A stretch of 64,000 nt of DNA from JABMMZ01 sp040386935 (GTDB lineage Bacteria; Bacteroidota; Bacteroidia; NS11-12g; UBA955), in assembly GCA_040386935.1 (NCBI GenBank), contig JAZKEQ010000005.1, positions 62,001 to 126,000 of the forward strand, given 5' to 3'. Position 1 is the first letter of the stretch. Each line of letters opens with the position of its first letter. Below are positions 1-7,011 of this stretch, one piece after another. A model generated the notes under the pieces. It was given only the letters and a program-made list of their open reading frames with translations, was not told the DNA's origin and made no database searches. Made by a program: the position numbers and the translations under genes.

Positions 1-385
1 CACTGTGGCCTTGTATCAGTTCAATATCGCCCGGACTGATCATTACTGCGTTAATTAAACCGATATGGTCAATCAGTTTATCGTAAAATTTATCATTGCG
101 TTTCAACCGTTTTTTCTTGCCGGTTTCCATCAATAGCTGTAGGTCGTATTGCTGAGAATTTACAAATACAGCATTAATAGCACTGGTAGTTTCACCATGT
201 CTGATCAGCTGATAATCGATGGCATTAAAATAGCTTTTGCAGGTGCTGAGCATGTACACAGCATCCAGAATATTGGTTTTGCCGGCACCATTATTCCCTG
301 TTATGCAGGTTATATCGGCTTCAAATTTGATGCTTAATTCCTTGTGGTTCTTGAAATTATATAAAGATAGATGGTTTATGTGCAC
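1..385 (-). CDS. recF: DNA replication and repair protein RecF, N-terminal part (gene runs off the window)
   Basis: The minus-strand reading frame opens at a GTG (385-383) and continues past base 1. It encodes MHINHLSLYNFKNHKEL, then a Walker A loop (GNNGAGKTN) and the LDAVYMLSTCKSYF segment typical of RecF. RecF is an SMC-like ATPase that with RecO and RecR loads RecA at single-strand gaps. Only about 128 residues of an expected ~360 are present. GTG is the first usable start: an in-frame TAA lies just upstream and no ATG occurs between. It is divergent from pdhA, with about 55 bp between the starts. Identity is certain at family level; the GTG start is inferred. Confidence 0.93.
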   Translation of the reverse strand, partial: MHINHLSLYNFKNHKELSIKFEADITCITGNNGAGKTNILDAVYMLSTCKSYFNAIDYQLIRHGETTSAINAVFVNSQQYDLQLLMETGKKKRLKRNDKFYDKLIDHIGLINAVMISPGDIELIQGHS

Positions 386-412
386 TTGTTTGTAATGGTA
401 ATTTTAAATGAT

Positions 413-420
413 TACTTTTG
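413..420 (+). promoter_or_regulatory. Bacteroidota -7 promoter element (TACTTTTG) for pdhA
   Basis: TACTTTTG matches the Bacteroidota housekeeping -7 consensus TAnnTTTG exactly and ends 21 nt before the pdhA ATG at 442. It excludes an upstream TTG (418) as the translation start, because that codon lies inside the promoter element. Confidence 0.7.
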
Positions 421-441
421 CCATTCATTTTTTTAAAACGT

Positions 442-1443
442 ATGGCTAAGGCTGCAAAAATAAATTTTAATAAGGAAACCTACCTCAGATGGTATGAAAT
501 AATGTTGTTGGTGAGAAGATTTGAAGAAAAATCTGCACAACTTTACGGACAACAAAAAATAAAAGGATTTTGTCATTTGTATATCGGTCAGGAAGCAATT
601 GTTGCCGGAATGGTGAGTGCTACTACCAAAGATGACAAGTTTATTACAGCTTACCGCGACCATGGACATGCCTTGGCATTAGGAATTACAAGTAATGAAG
701 TAATGGCTGAACTTTATGGCAAGTCAACCGGTTGTACCAAAGGTAAAGGCGGTAGTATGCACATGTTCAGTAAGGAACATAATTTTCTTGGTGGACACGG
801 TATTGTAGGTGGCCAGATTCCTCTGGGTGCCGGTATTGCTTTTGCTGAGCAGTATTTAGGAACTAAGAATTTATGTGTATGTTTTATGGGAGATGGTGCT
901 GTAAGACAAGGCGCTTTACACGAAGCCTTTAACATGGCCATGCTGTGGAAACTCCCTGTAATATTCATCTGCGAAAACAATGATTACGCCATGGGAACTT
1001 CAGTTGAAAGAACAACCAATGTATTAGATATTTATAAAATAGGTTCGGCTTATGAAATGCCATCATTTCAGGTAGACGGGATGAAATGTGAAACTGTGCA
1101 TGATGCAATTAAGGAAGCAGCAGACAGAGCCCGTAAAGGTGATGGACCTACTTTCCTTGAAATTAAAACCTACCGTTACAGAGGACATAGCATGAGCGAC
1201 CCTGCAACATACAGATCAAAAGATGAAGTGGCACATTACAAGACACTAGATCCGCTTGAAACTACTAAAGCGACAATTCTTGAAAATAAATTTGCAACCG
1301 AAGCAGAACTTGATGCCATTGAAGAAAAAATAATAGCAGAAGTGAACGCCTCAGTTGAATTTGCTGAAAACTCACCATATCCTGACCCATCTGAGCTATT
1401 TACAGATGTTTATGTTGGAGATTACCCATACATAATGGATTAA
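442..1443 (+). CDS. pdhA: Pyruvate dehydrogenase (acetyl-transferring) E1 component, alpha subunit
   Basis: 333 aa. The thiamine-diphosphate motif is clear: GDG at residues 150-152 and the closing NN at 179-180 (31-residue span). The family hallmarks GGSMHMFSKEHNFLGGHGIVGGQ and YRYRGHSMSDPATYR are also present. With an E1 beta subunit this enzyme decarboxylates pyruvate and passes the acetyl group to E2 lipoate. No beta subunit or E2 gene is next to it, which is common in Bacteroidota where pdhA and pdhB/pdhC are scattered. The ATG at 442 follows a -7 box and begins MAKAAKINFNKETYLRWYE, the expected N-terminus. A branched-chain 2-oxoacid E1 alpha is less likely given the close PDH-type motifs. 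Confidence 0.93.
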   Translation: MAKAAKINFNKETYLRWYEIMLLVRRFEEKSAQLYGQQKIKGFCHLYIGQEAIVAGMVSATTKDDKFITAYRDHGHALALGITSNEVMAELYGKSTGCTKGKGGSMHMFSKEHNFLGGHGIVGGQIPLGAGIAFAEQYLGTKNLCVCFMGDGAVRQGALHEAFNMAMLWKLPVIFICENNDYAMGTSVERTTNVLDIYKIGSAYEMPSFQVDGMKCETVHDAIKEAADRARKGDGPTFLEIKTYRYRGHSMSDPATYRSKDEVAHYKTLDPLETTKATILENKFATEAELDAIEEKIIAEVNASVEFAENSPYPDPSELFTDVYVGDYPYIMD

Positions 1444-1496
1444 TCAATAAAATTATTTATTTTCGCACTCTTTTAAAGAATAACAAGCAATTAGTA

Positions 1497-2219
1497 ATGA
1501 GCAACAACGAAGCTATCAACGAGCAAAACGAAGACCAATTGGAAGAATTCAATGAACAGGATGAGTCGCCTAAAGGCCCCTCAGCTGTTAGTTTATTTGT
1601 CGACAGAATTAAAAACTGGTTAAACAATCAAAACAAAACACTTGTATTGGGTGTAACTGTTGTAGTGGTTGGTATTCTTGGCTATTTTGGGTATCAGTAC
1701 CTTTATAAAATGCCAAAAGAGAAGAAAGGACAAGCCGCTATTTTCAAAATGCAACAATTGTTTGATAGCGATTCTTTTGCATTGGTTGCTAAAATGGCAC
1801 CAAAACTGGCAGATGAATACAGCGGTACTAAAGCAGGTAATCTTGCCTCTTACTATGCAGGTGTTTCAGCTTTATATACCGGTGATTTTAAAAAAGCCAT
1901 CGAATATCTTGAGGGTGTAAGTTTTAACGATAATATCATGAGCGCTCAGGTGATTGGTTTATTGGGTGATGCTTATGTTGAAAATAAAGATTTAGACAAA
2001 GGTTTAAGTCAATACCAAAAAGCAGCCAAGAGCTCAAAAACAGAATTTTCTGCAGTTATTTGGTACAAAAAAGCAGGAAGAGTTTTGGAGAAAAAACAGC
2101 AATGGAAAGAAGCGCTTGAGGTTTACCAATTAATTAAAAAAGATTACAAAGATGCAGAAGGTGCTGCTGATATAGATAAATATATCGCAAGAGCTGAAGC
2201 GAATCTTGGACAATATTAA
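1497..2219 (+). CDS. TPR-containing membrane-anchored protein (YfgM-like)
   Basis: 240 aa. An acidic N-terminus (about 45 residues, rich in E, N and Q) precedes one transmembrane helix near residues 47-69 (LVLGVTVVVVGILGYFGYQY) and a C-terminal region of TPR-like helical hairpins. This layout matches the YfgM/tetratricopeptide family, single-pass inner-membrane proteins with a periplasmic TPR domain that bind the SecYEG translocon or chaperones in Escherichia coli. That role is only inferred here. It starts 53 nt after pdhA, and a one-mismatch -7 element (TATTTTCG, about 1458-1465) precedes it. ribH follows after 7 nt, so the two are probably co-transcribed, an arrangement common in this phylum. 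Confidence 0.8.
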   Translation: MSNNEAINEQNEDQLEEFNEQDESPKGPSAVSLFVDRIKNWLNNQNKTLVLGVTVVVVGILGYFGYQYLYKMPKEKKGQAAIFKMQQLFDSDSFALVAKMAPKLADEYSGTKAGNLASYYAGVSALYTGDFKKAIEYLEGVSFNDNIMSAQVIGLLGDAYVENKDLDKGLSQYQKAAKSSKTEFSAVIWYKKAGRVLEKKQQWKEALEVYQLIKKDYKDAEGAADIDKYIARAEANLGQY

Positions 2220-2226
2220 AAGGACA

Positions 2227-2703
2227 ATGGCTACAGTTTTAAAAAACCTGTCAGAATTTAATCCTAATGAAATACCCAATGCCGAAGATTATACCTTCGG
2301 CATTGTCGTTTCTGAATGGAATGCAGAAATTACAAATGCATTATTACAAGGCGCATTAGATACACTCCTGTCGGCAGGGGCAAAGAAAGAAAGCATTGTG
2401 ATTAAATCGGTGCCCGGCACTTATGAATTGGCTTACGGTGCAAAGCGGATGATTGAAACGAATAATACCAATGCAGTCATTTGTTTAGGTTGCGTAATTC
2501 AAGGAGAAACCAGGCATTTTGATTTTATTTGTGATGCAACAGCCCATGGCATTATGCAGGTATCTCTTGAAAAAGGGTTACCGGTAATTTTTGGCGTATT
2601 GACAACTGATAATCTAGAGCAAGCTAAAGACAGAAGTGGTGGTAAGCATGGCAATAAAGGTGTAGAAGCAGCTGTAACAGCACTTAAACTACTTCATTTC
2701 TAA
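2227..2703 (+). CDS. ribH: 6,7-dimethyl-8-ribityllumazine synthase
   Basis: 158 aa. It condenses 5-amino-6-ribitylaminouracil with 3,4-dihydroxy-2-butanone 4-phosphate to give lumazine, the penultimate step of riboflavin synthesis. Family signatures are SVPGTYELAYGAKRM, CLGCVIQGETRHFDFIC with the catalytic His at residue 97, and GVLTTDNLEQAKDRSGGKHGNKG. The ATG at 2227 is preceded by AAAAGGAC, a reasonable ribosome binding site; an upstream in-frame TTG at 2206 lies inside the previous gene and is not needed. A strong terminator follows at 2731-2762. No other rib genes are nearby. Confidence 0.96.
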   Translation: MATVLKNLSEFNPNEIPNAEDYTFGIVVSEWNAEITNALLQGALDTLLSAGAKKESIVIKSVPGTYELAYGAKRMIETNNTNAVICLGCVIQGETRHFDFICDATAHGIMQVSLEKGLPVIFGVLTTDNLEQAKDRSGGKHGNKGVEAAVTALKLLHF

Positions 2704-2730
2704 TCCCGGCCTTATAAAATATTTAAGCAT

Positions 2731-2762
2731 AAAAAAAGACAGTTGAAAAACTGTCTTTTTTT
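2731..2762. terminator. Bidirectional intrinsic terminator between ribH and the DUF5606 gene
   Basis: A 14-bp perfect stem (arm AAAAAAAGACAGTT, loop GAAA) has an A-run on one side and a T-run on the other, so it can end transcription from both converging genes. The gene-free stretch between the two stop codons is only about 80 bp. Confidence 0.9.
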
Positions 2763-2784
2763 ATTATCATCTTGGGGTATTTGC

Positions 2785-3348
2785 TTAAGCCATTTTGCGA
2801 ATGGTGCCAACAGATTTGCCTTTACTTTTAGAGTCACCTTTTGGTTGAGCTGTTTTAATGACCTTTTCGGTTTTTGCTTTGCTTTCTACTTTAGGTTTGT
2901 CGCTGGCAACACCACCTTCTTCAGCTTCTGCTTTTTTAATTTCATCCAATTCTTTTCTTAAAGCCTCAAAATCATACTGAGCTTTTAAAATATTGTACCA
3001 GTTGGCTAGTTTTTTCATATCAGAAAGGTAGATACGCTCATTGTCGTAGTTGGGTAGTACCTTGCCTAAAAACTGGGGGTATGCATCATCATTGGCTTTT
3101 TTGTCAGGAACTGCTAAGCCTGCTTTTTCCTGATCGAAAATATTTAACAGGATTTGGGCTAATCTTTCTTCACCCTCCATAGTAAACATTGCGATATCAG
3201 CCAGAATTGACACTTTTGTATTAGCAGAAGTTGGTGTTTTTTTACCGCTGCCATCCATCGCCTCAACGATTAATCCGTTTTGTCTGTGTCCTACAATTTT
3301 GTAAAGTCCGGGCATGCCCGCAATCGCTACTATATCTTTAAATTCCAT
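2785..3348 (-). CDS. DUF5606 family protein
   Basis: 187 aa. The N-terminal ~140 residues begin MEFKDIVAIAGMPGLYKIVG and match the Bacteroidota-restricted DUF5606 family, whose N-terminal domain has a small beta fold. The last ~50 residues are low-complexity, rich in K, S, E and A with a basic end (TIRKMA), and look disordered. No enzymatic motif or membrane segment is visible, so it is probably cytosolic. Function is unknown; in this phylum homologues are often seen near peptide deformylase and Holliday-junction resolvase-like genes, but neither occurs here. It is convergent with ribH and divergent from the DUF4199 gene (80 bp between starts). Confidence 0.85.
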   Translation of the reverse strand: MEFKDIVAIAGMPGLYKIVGHRQNGLIVEAMDGSGKKTPTSANTKVSILADIAMFTMEGEERLAQILLNIFDQEKAGLAVPDKKANDDAYPQFLGKVLPNYDNERIYLSDMKKLANWYNILKAQYDFEALRKELDEIKKAEAEEGGVASDKPKVESKAKTEKVIKTAQPKGDSKSKGKSVGTIRKMA

Positions 3349-3407
3349 TTGTGTGCAAATTTCTGTATTTTTTTAAAATAACAAAGCATTCCCAAATCTT
3401 TTTGTCA

Positions 3408-3415
3408 TAGTTTTG
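3408..3415 (+). promoter_or_regulatory. -7 promoter element (TAGTTTTG) for the DUF4199-plsC-gatC operon
   Basis: Exact match to TAnnTTTG, ending 13 nt before the ATG at 3429. It probably drives the tightly packed run to about 6242. Confidence 0.65.
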
Positions 3416-3428
3416 TAAACAATTTTAT

Positions 3429-3956
3429 ATGAGCAAAAAAATATTAATCTATGGGCTCGCATTTGGTAGTGCCTGCGGTGCTTTAAACTATATCTACACT
3501 GCATCTGCAATTTATAAAGATTCTAGTATGATGAATCTTTTTTTCATTCTTCTTGAGCTGATTATTATCCCGGGTATTGGTATTTTCTTGTTTTTAAAAT
3601 CTTTCAGAGACCAAAAGCCGGAAGAATTTACAGTTGGAAAAGCAGTTTTTCTTGGTTTTTTTGTCAGCATCATGATAGGTTGTTCTGTTTCTTTATTAAT
3701 CTCCTATTTTATACAATTTAAGCCGGCATTCATAAATGAACTGATAAATTACCGTATCAATAATGCGAAATCAAAGGGAGCTGAGTTACATAAATCTCAA
3801 GAGGAAATAAATAACATGATTGCGAATATCAAGTTTGCTTATACAACATCTCAACAATTTATTAGTCAATTGTTTGCCAGTGCGGCAAGAGGCCTATTCC
3901 TCAGTGCTATTTTTGCCTACATATTGCAACCTAAAAAGCCTAAGGTGACGAATTGA
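3429..3956 (+). CDS. DUF4199 domain-containing integral membrane protein
   Basis: 175 aa with about four hydrophobic segments: near 5-25, 35-56, 70-95 and a final one near 150-168. The SFRDQKPEEFTVGKAVFLGF stretch and the overall four-helix plan are characteristic of the Bacteroidota DUF4199 family. Role unknown. In many relatives a DUF4199 gene sits next to a dolichol-phosphate-mannose-type glycosyltransferase or lipid genes; here it overlaps plsC, which suggests a link to envelope lipids but proves nothing. It is the first gene of a five-gene directon. Confidence 0.85.
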   Translation: MSKKILIYGLAFGSACGALNYIYTASAIYKDSSMMNLFFILLELIIIPGIGIFLFLKSFRDQKPEEFTVGKAVFLGFFVSIMIGCSVSLLISYFIQFKPAFINELINYRINNAKSKGAELHKSQEEINNMIANIKFAYTTSQQFISQLFASAARGLFLSAIFAYILQPKKPKVTN

Positions 3957-4672
3957 AACTTGCAGGTAAAATAGGTGCAGTTTGGATTGCCTTTTGGTTT
4001 GCTGTAAGTTTTTTATTGCTGTATCCACTTTTTGCACTTTTTCTCAGCAATGAAAAATGGTTTCCCCAGGCCAATAGATTGCGCAAAGTTTGGGCCTGGT
4101 TTCTGGTTTGTATCACTTTTATACGCGTTAAAATTATTAAAGAAGAAGATTTGCCAAAGGCGCCTGCTGTCTATGTATCCAATCATACTTCTTATTGGGA
4201 TATTATTGCTTTTGGGCTAATAATGCCTCCCAAATTTGCGTTCATGGCAAAAATGGAATTGGGTAAAATTCCGCTCTTTGGGATTTTCTTTAGAACAGTA
4301 GATATTGGCGTCAACCGCAAGAGTGTTATTGATGCCCATAAAGCCTTTCTGGTAGCGAATGAGAGAATTGCAAAAGGCTATAGTGTCGTAATTTTTCCAG
4401 AAGGTACTATCTGGCAACATTCACCCAAGCTCAAACCGTTTAAGAATGGTGCATTCAAGCTAGCCATCGAGGCAGGTATACCAATAGTGCCCATTACATT
4501 TTATAACAATTATAAAATTTTACCCGATGAAAAATTTGAGTTTAACCCTCAAACATTGAGAATGAAGATTCATCGTGCAGAACCTACTAGTCATCTAAAA
4601 CCAACAGATAGCGACTTTCTGAAAGATAAAATTTTCACTATTATTGAACAGGAATTAGCCGGTAAGGCATAA
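3953..4672 (+). CDS. plsC: 1-acyl-sn-glycerol-3-phosphate acyltransferase (PlsC family)
   Basis: 239 aa. It transfers an acyl group to lysophosphatidic acid to make phosphatidic acid at the inner membrane. The catalytic HX4D motif is H78-TSYW-D83 and the substrate motif FPEGT is at 148-152. A hydrophobic N-terminus (about 7-30) anchors the protein. Translation appears to begin at a TTG overlapping the DUF4199 stop codon (TTGA, 3953-3956), implying translational coupling. gatC starts 5 nt after its stop. Other AGPAT-like lyso-lipid acyltransferases cannot be excluded. Confidence 0.92.
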   Translation: MKLAGKIGAVWIAFWFAVSFLLLYPLFALFLSNEKWFPQANRLRKVWAWFLVCITFIRVKIIKEEDLPKAPAVYVSNHTSYWDIIAFGLIMPPKFAFMAKMELGKIPLFGIFFRTVDIGVNRKSVIDAHKAFLVANERIAKGYSVVIFPEGTIWQHSPKLKPFKNGAFKLAIEAGIPIVPITFYNNYKILPDEKFEFNPQTLRMKIHRAEPTSHLKPTDSDFLKDKIFTIIEQELAGKA

Positions 4673-4677
4673 ATTAT

Positions 4678-4971
4678 ATGGAAATTACCAACGAAAAAAT
4701 CAATCAACTGGCCCATCTCGCCCGCCTCGAGTTTAATGGAGAGGAAATGGAAAACATCAAAAAGGATCTTCATAATATTCTTGGTTTTTGTGAGAAATTA
4801 AATGACATCAATACCGATGGAGTAGAGCCTCTGATCTATATGACCAATACCAATAATCGAGTAAGGGAGGATGTAGTGTCAGGGATGATTGGCAAAGAGG
4901 AAGCATTGAAAAATGCCCCAAAAAAAGATTCTGATTATTTCAGAGTGCCTAAAGTAATTGAACAAGCCTGA
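4678..4971 (+). CDS. gatC: Asp-tRNA(Asn)/Glu-tRNA(Gln) amidotransferase subunit C
   Basis: 97 aa, the normal GatC size. It begins MEITNEKINQLAHLARLEF and ends DSDYFRVPKVIEQ, both typical: the conserved C-terminal FRVPKV tail packs against GatA. GatC stabilises the GatAB amidotransferase that converts Glu-tRNA(Gln) or Asp-tRNA(Asn) to the amidated forms. gatA and gatB are not in the window. It lies between plsC (5 nt gap) and an ABC ATPase gene (1 nt gap). Confidence 0.95.
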   Translation: MEITNEKINQLAHLARLEFNGEEMENIKKDLHNILGFCEKLNDINTDGVEPLIYMTNTNNRVREDVVSGMIGKEEALKNAPKKDSDYFRVPKVIEQA

Positions 4972-4972
4972 T

Positions 4973-5689
4973 ATGGAACATCTTATTGATATTAAGGGGA
5001 TTCAGAAAAAGTACAAAGTAGGTATGGAAATTGTACAGGCATTGAAACATGTCGACTTAAATATTGATAAAGGTCAGTATGTCGCATTAATGGGGCCTTC
5101 AGGGTCAGGAAAATCAACCTTGATGAATATCTTGGGTTGTCTTGATTCATTTTCAGCAGGTAAATATATTTTAAATGGGACAGATGTCAGCAGTATGAGT
5201 GAAAACCAGCTGGCAGAAGTGCGCAATAAAGAAATTGGATTCGTATTTCAGACATTCAACCTGTTGCCACGAATGGACGCATTAGAGAATGTTGCATTGC
5301 CATTGGTGTATGCCGGTTTCTCAAAGAAAGAAAGACTAGCCAGGGCCGAAGAAGTGCTGATACAAGTTGGCTTAAAAGACAGAATGACTCATAAACCCAA
5401 TGAATTATCAGGTGGTCAGCGTCAAAGGGTTGCTATAGCAAGAGCCTTGGTAAATCACCCAAGTATACTTCTGGCTGATGAGCCTACGGGTAATCTAGAT
5501 ACCAAAACATCCGTGGAAATTATGGCGCTTTTCAGAGATATTCACAGTAATGGCAATACCATCATTTTAGTAACACACGAAGAGGATATTGCATTGAATG
5601 CGAAGCGAATTGTGCGACTTAGAGATGGTTTGGTGGAATCAGATATCATCAACGAGCAATTCGAAAAACACATATCTGCTATTGTTTAA
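4973..5689 (+). CDS. ABC transporter ATP-binding protein, MacB/LolD type
   Basis: 238 aa. It has Walker A GPSGSGKS (41-48), a Q-loop in FVFQTFNLLPRMDALENV, signature LSGGQRQR (145-152), Walker B ILLADEPTGNLD and the H-loop His in THEEDI. The leader KYKVGMEIVQALKHVDLNI and the PLVYAG segment match the MacB/LolD/FtsE-like subfamily that works with MacB-type or LolC/E permeases in lipoprotein release or macrolide/lipid export. No permease gene is adjacent, so the partner is unknown. The ATG at 4973 follows the gatC stop by 1 nt; an upstream in-frame ATG-like extension into gatC is not needed. Confidence 0.9.
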   Translation: MEHLIDIKGIQKKYKVGMEIVQALKHVDLNIDKGQYVALMGPSGSGKSTLMNILGCLDSFSAGKYILNGTDVSSMSENQLAEVRNKEIGFVFQTFNLLPRMDALENVALPLVYAGFSKKERLARAEEVLIQVGLKDRMTHKPNELSGGQRQRVAIARALVNHPSILLADEPTGNLDTKTSVEIMALFRDIHSNGNTIILVTHEEDIALNAKRIVRLRDGLVESDIINEQFEKHISAIV

Positions 5690-5696
5690 TTAAGCC

Positions 5697-6242
5697 ATGA
5701 AAATCTATACTAAAAAAGGAGATAAAGGCCAGACCTCGCTTATCGGAGGTGACCGAGTGGCCAAACACCATATCAGAATTGAATCTTACGGAACTGTAGA
5801 CGAATTGAATTCTTATATTGGTTTGTTGAGATCCTTTGTCAAGGATACAATGAATCCTCAGGTGCTTTCAGAAATTCAGGACCGCCTTTTTACCGTGGGT
5901 AGTCTCCTGGCATCTGCACCGGGCAGTAAGATGATAGTTCCTGATTTGCACGAAGCGGATATTGAATTACTGGAACAGAAAATGGATGCGATGAATGCTG
6001 AACTTCCGGAATTGAAATCATTTGTTTTGCCTGCCGGTAGTGCAGAAGTAGCGCATTGCCATGTCGCCCGTTGTATCTGTAGAAGGGCTGAAAGACTAAC
6101 CGTACAGTTAAGCGAGGATGATAATGTAGAACCACAGGTACTTAAATACCTGAATAGATTATCAGATTATTTGTTTGTATTGGGAAGGTATACTGCTTTT
6201 CAACAAAAAATAGCTGAAGTTCCTTGGAAACCAAGACTCTAA
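5697..6242 (+). CDS. Cob(I)yrinic acid a,c-diamide adenosyltransferase (PduO type)
   Basis: 181 aa. It begins MKIYTKKGDKGQTSLIGGDRVAK, the ATP-binding N-terminal motif of PduO-type corrinoid adenosyltransferases. The helical core includes ESYGTVDELNSYIGLLR, and CHVARCICRRAERL carries the conserved Arg cluster. It transfers adenosine from ATP to cob(I)alamin to form coenzyme B12. It may serve salvage of imported cobamides for enzymes such as methylmalonyl-CoA mutase or ribonucleotide reductase; no B12 biosynthesis genes or riboswitch are seen here. Last gene of its directon, 7 nt from the ABC gene and convergent with the next gene, also with a 7 nt gap. Confidence 0.94.
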   Translation: MKIYTKKGDKGQTSLIGGDRVAKHHIRIESYGTVDELNSYIGLLRSFVKDTMNPQVLSEIQDRLFTVGSLLASAPGSKMIVPDLHEADIELLEQKMDAMNAELPELKSFVLPAGSAEVAHCHVARCICRRAERLTVQLSEDDNVEPQVLKYLNRLSDYLFVLGRYTAFQQKIAEVPWKPRL

Positions 6243-6249
6243 AAGCTTT

Positions 6250-6924
6250 TTATCGCTTCTTTATTTCATCTAATATATAGAAAGCTTCCTGATAGTCAGG
6301 TTGAATTTTTAAAGTGCTGTCGATGTATTTCAACATTGTGGTTTTATCCAAACTAATCTTAGCTTTACCTAAATAACACATGGCTTTTAACTCAACCATT
6401 TGAGAGCTCGTGTTATCTATCATGGCTTCAACTTTTTCAGATGGCATATTGCTGTTTAACATCTCATCAATTATTTTTTCAAACTCCACTCTGTTGTTCT
6501 CATTGGCATAAGTGGTAGCAATCATGTACTTGTATTTATTTTTCTTTGATAAATCGTAAGCTTTTTGAAGTAAGGCTCTTGCATCACTGAATTTACCATC
6601 AGCCAATAGTAAAAGACTTTTGTATTCAATCAATTGGAAATTGTTGGGATTTAAGGCTAAGCCCTTGTCTACCATTATTTTACCTGCTTGATAGTTTTGA
6701 ACCTTTTTTAGATAAAAGGTAGCCAGAGAATCATAGTGTTGTTCATTGGCAGTGTCTTTGATTATCAGTTGGTTAAGCGCAACAATGGCGGTAATATAAT
6801 CGTGATTTTTAGTAACATTCTGGTATACTTCCTGCCAGGTGTTTTTTTTCTCTTCTTTTGCAGCAGGAGAGCAGGCTGAAAACACTGTTAAAGCAACTAA
6901 AATGGAAAAAAATAGTCTAATCAT
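6250..6924 (-). CDS. TPR-repeat lipoprotein
   Basis: 224 aa from the ATG at 6924. The N-terminus MIRLFFSILVALTVFSAC is a type II (lipoprotein) signal with the lipid-anchored Cys at 18. The remainder is helical with TPR-like units (for example DSLATFYLKKVQNYQAGKIMVDKGLALNPNNFQL). A longer frame to 6984 would place about 20 non-signal residues ahead of the lipobox and would cover the -7 box at 6951-6958, so it is rejected. Probably periplasm- or outer-membrane-facing; function unknown. It diverges from the large surface protein at 7012. Confidence 0.82.
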   Translation of the reverse strand: MIRLFFSILVALTVFSACSPAAKEEKKNTWQEVYQNVTKNHDYITAIVALNQLIIKDTANEQHYDSLATFYLKKVQNYQAGKIMVDKGLALNPNNFQLIEYKSLLLLADGKFSDARALLQKAYDLSKKNKYKYMIATTYANENNRVEFEKIIDEMLNSNMPSEKVEAMIDNTSSQMVELKAMCYLGKAKISLDKTTMLKYIDSTLKIQPDYQEAFYILDEIKKR

Positions 6925-6950
6925 TTGTATTGAAATAAATTTTGAAATGG

Positions 6951-6958
6951 CAAACGTA
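6951..6958 (-). promoter_or_regulatory. -7 promoter element for the TPR lipoprotein
   Basis: Plus-strand CAAACGTA reads TACGTTTG on the minus strand, an exact TAnnTTTG match, 26 nt before the ATG at 6924. Confidence 0.6.
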
Positions 6959-6992
6959 ATAAAAAAATGTTGTTTTCCTTGCAAAATCTCAG

Positions 6993-7000
6993 TACTTTTG
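6993..7000 (+). promoter_or_regulatory. -7 promoter element (TACTTTTG) for the type B sorted surface protein
   Basis: Exact TAnnTTTG match ending 11 nt before the TTG start at 7012. The short leader supports that start rather than any internal one. Confidence 0.6.
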
Positions 7001-7011
7001 CTTAAACTTCC

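Noticed and set aside
2743..2961. Plus-strand small frame starting in the terminator
   Set aside because: Antisense shadow of the DUF5606 gene; Phe-rich composition reflects the Lys-rich tail read backwards.
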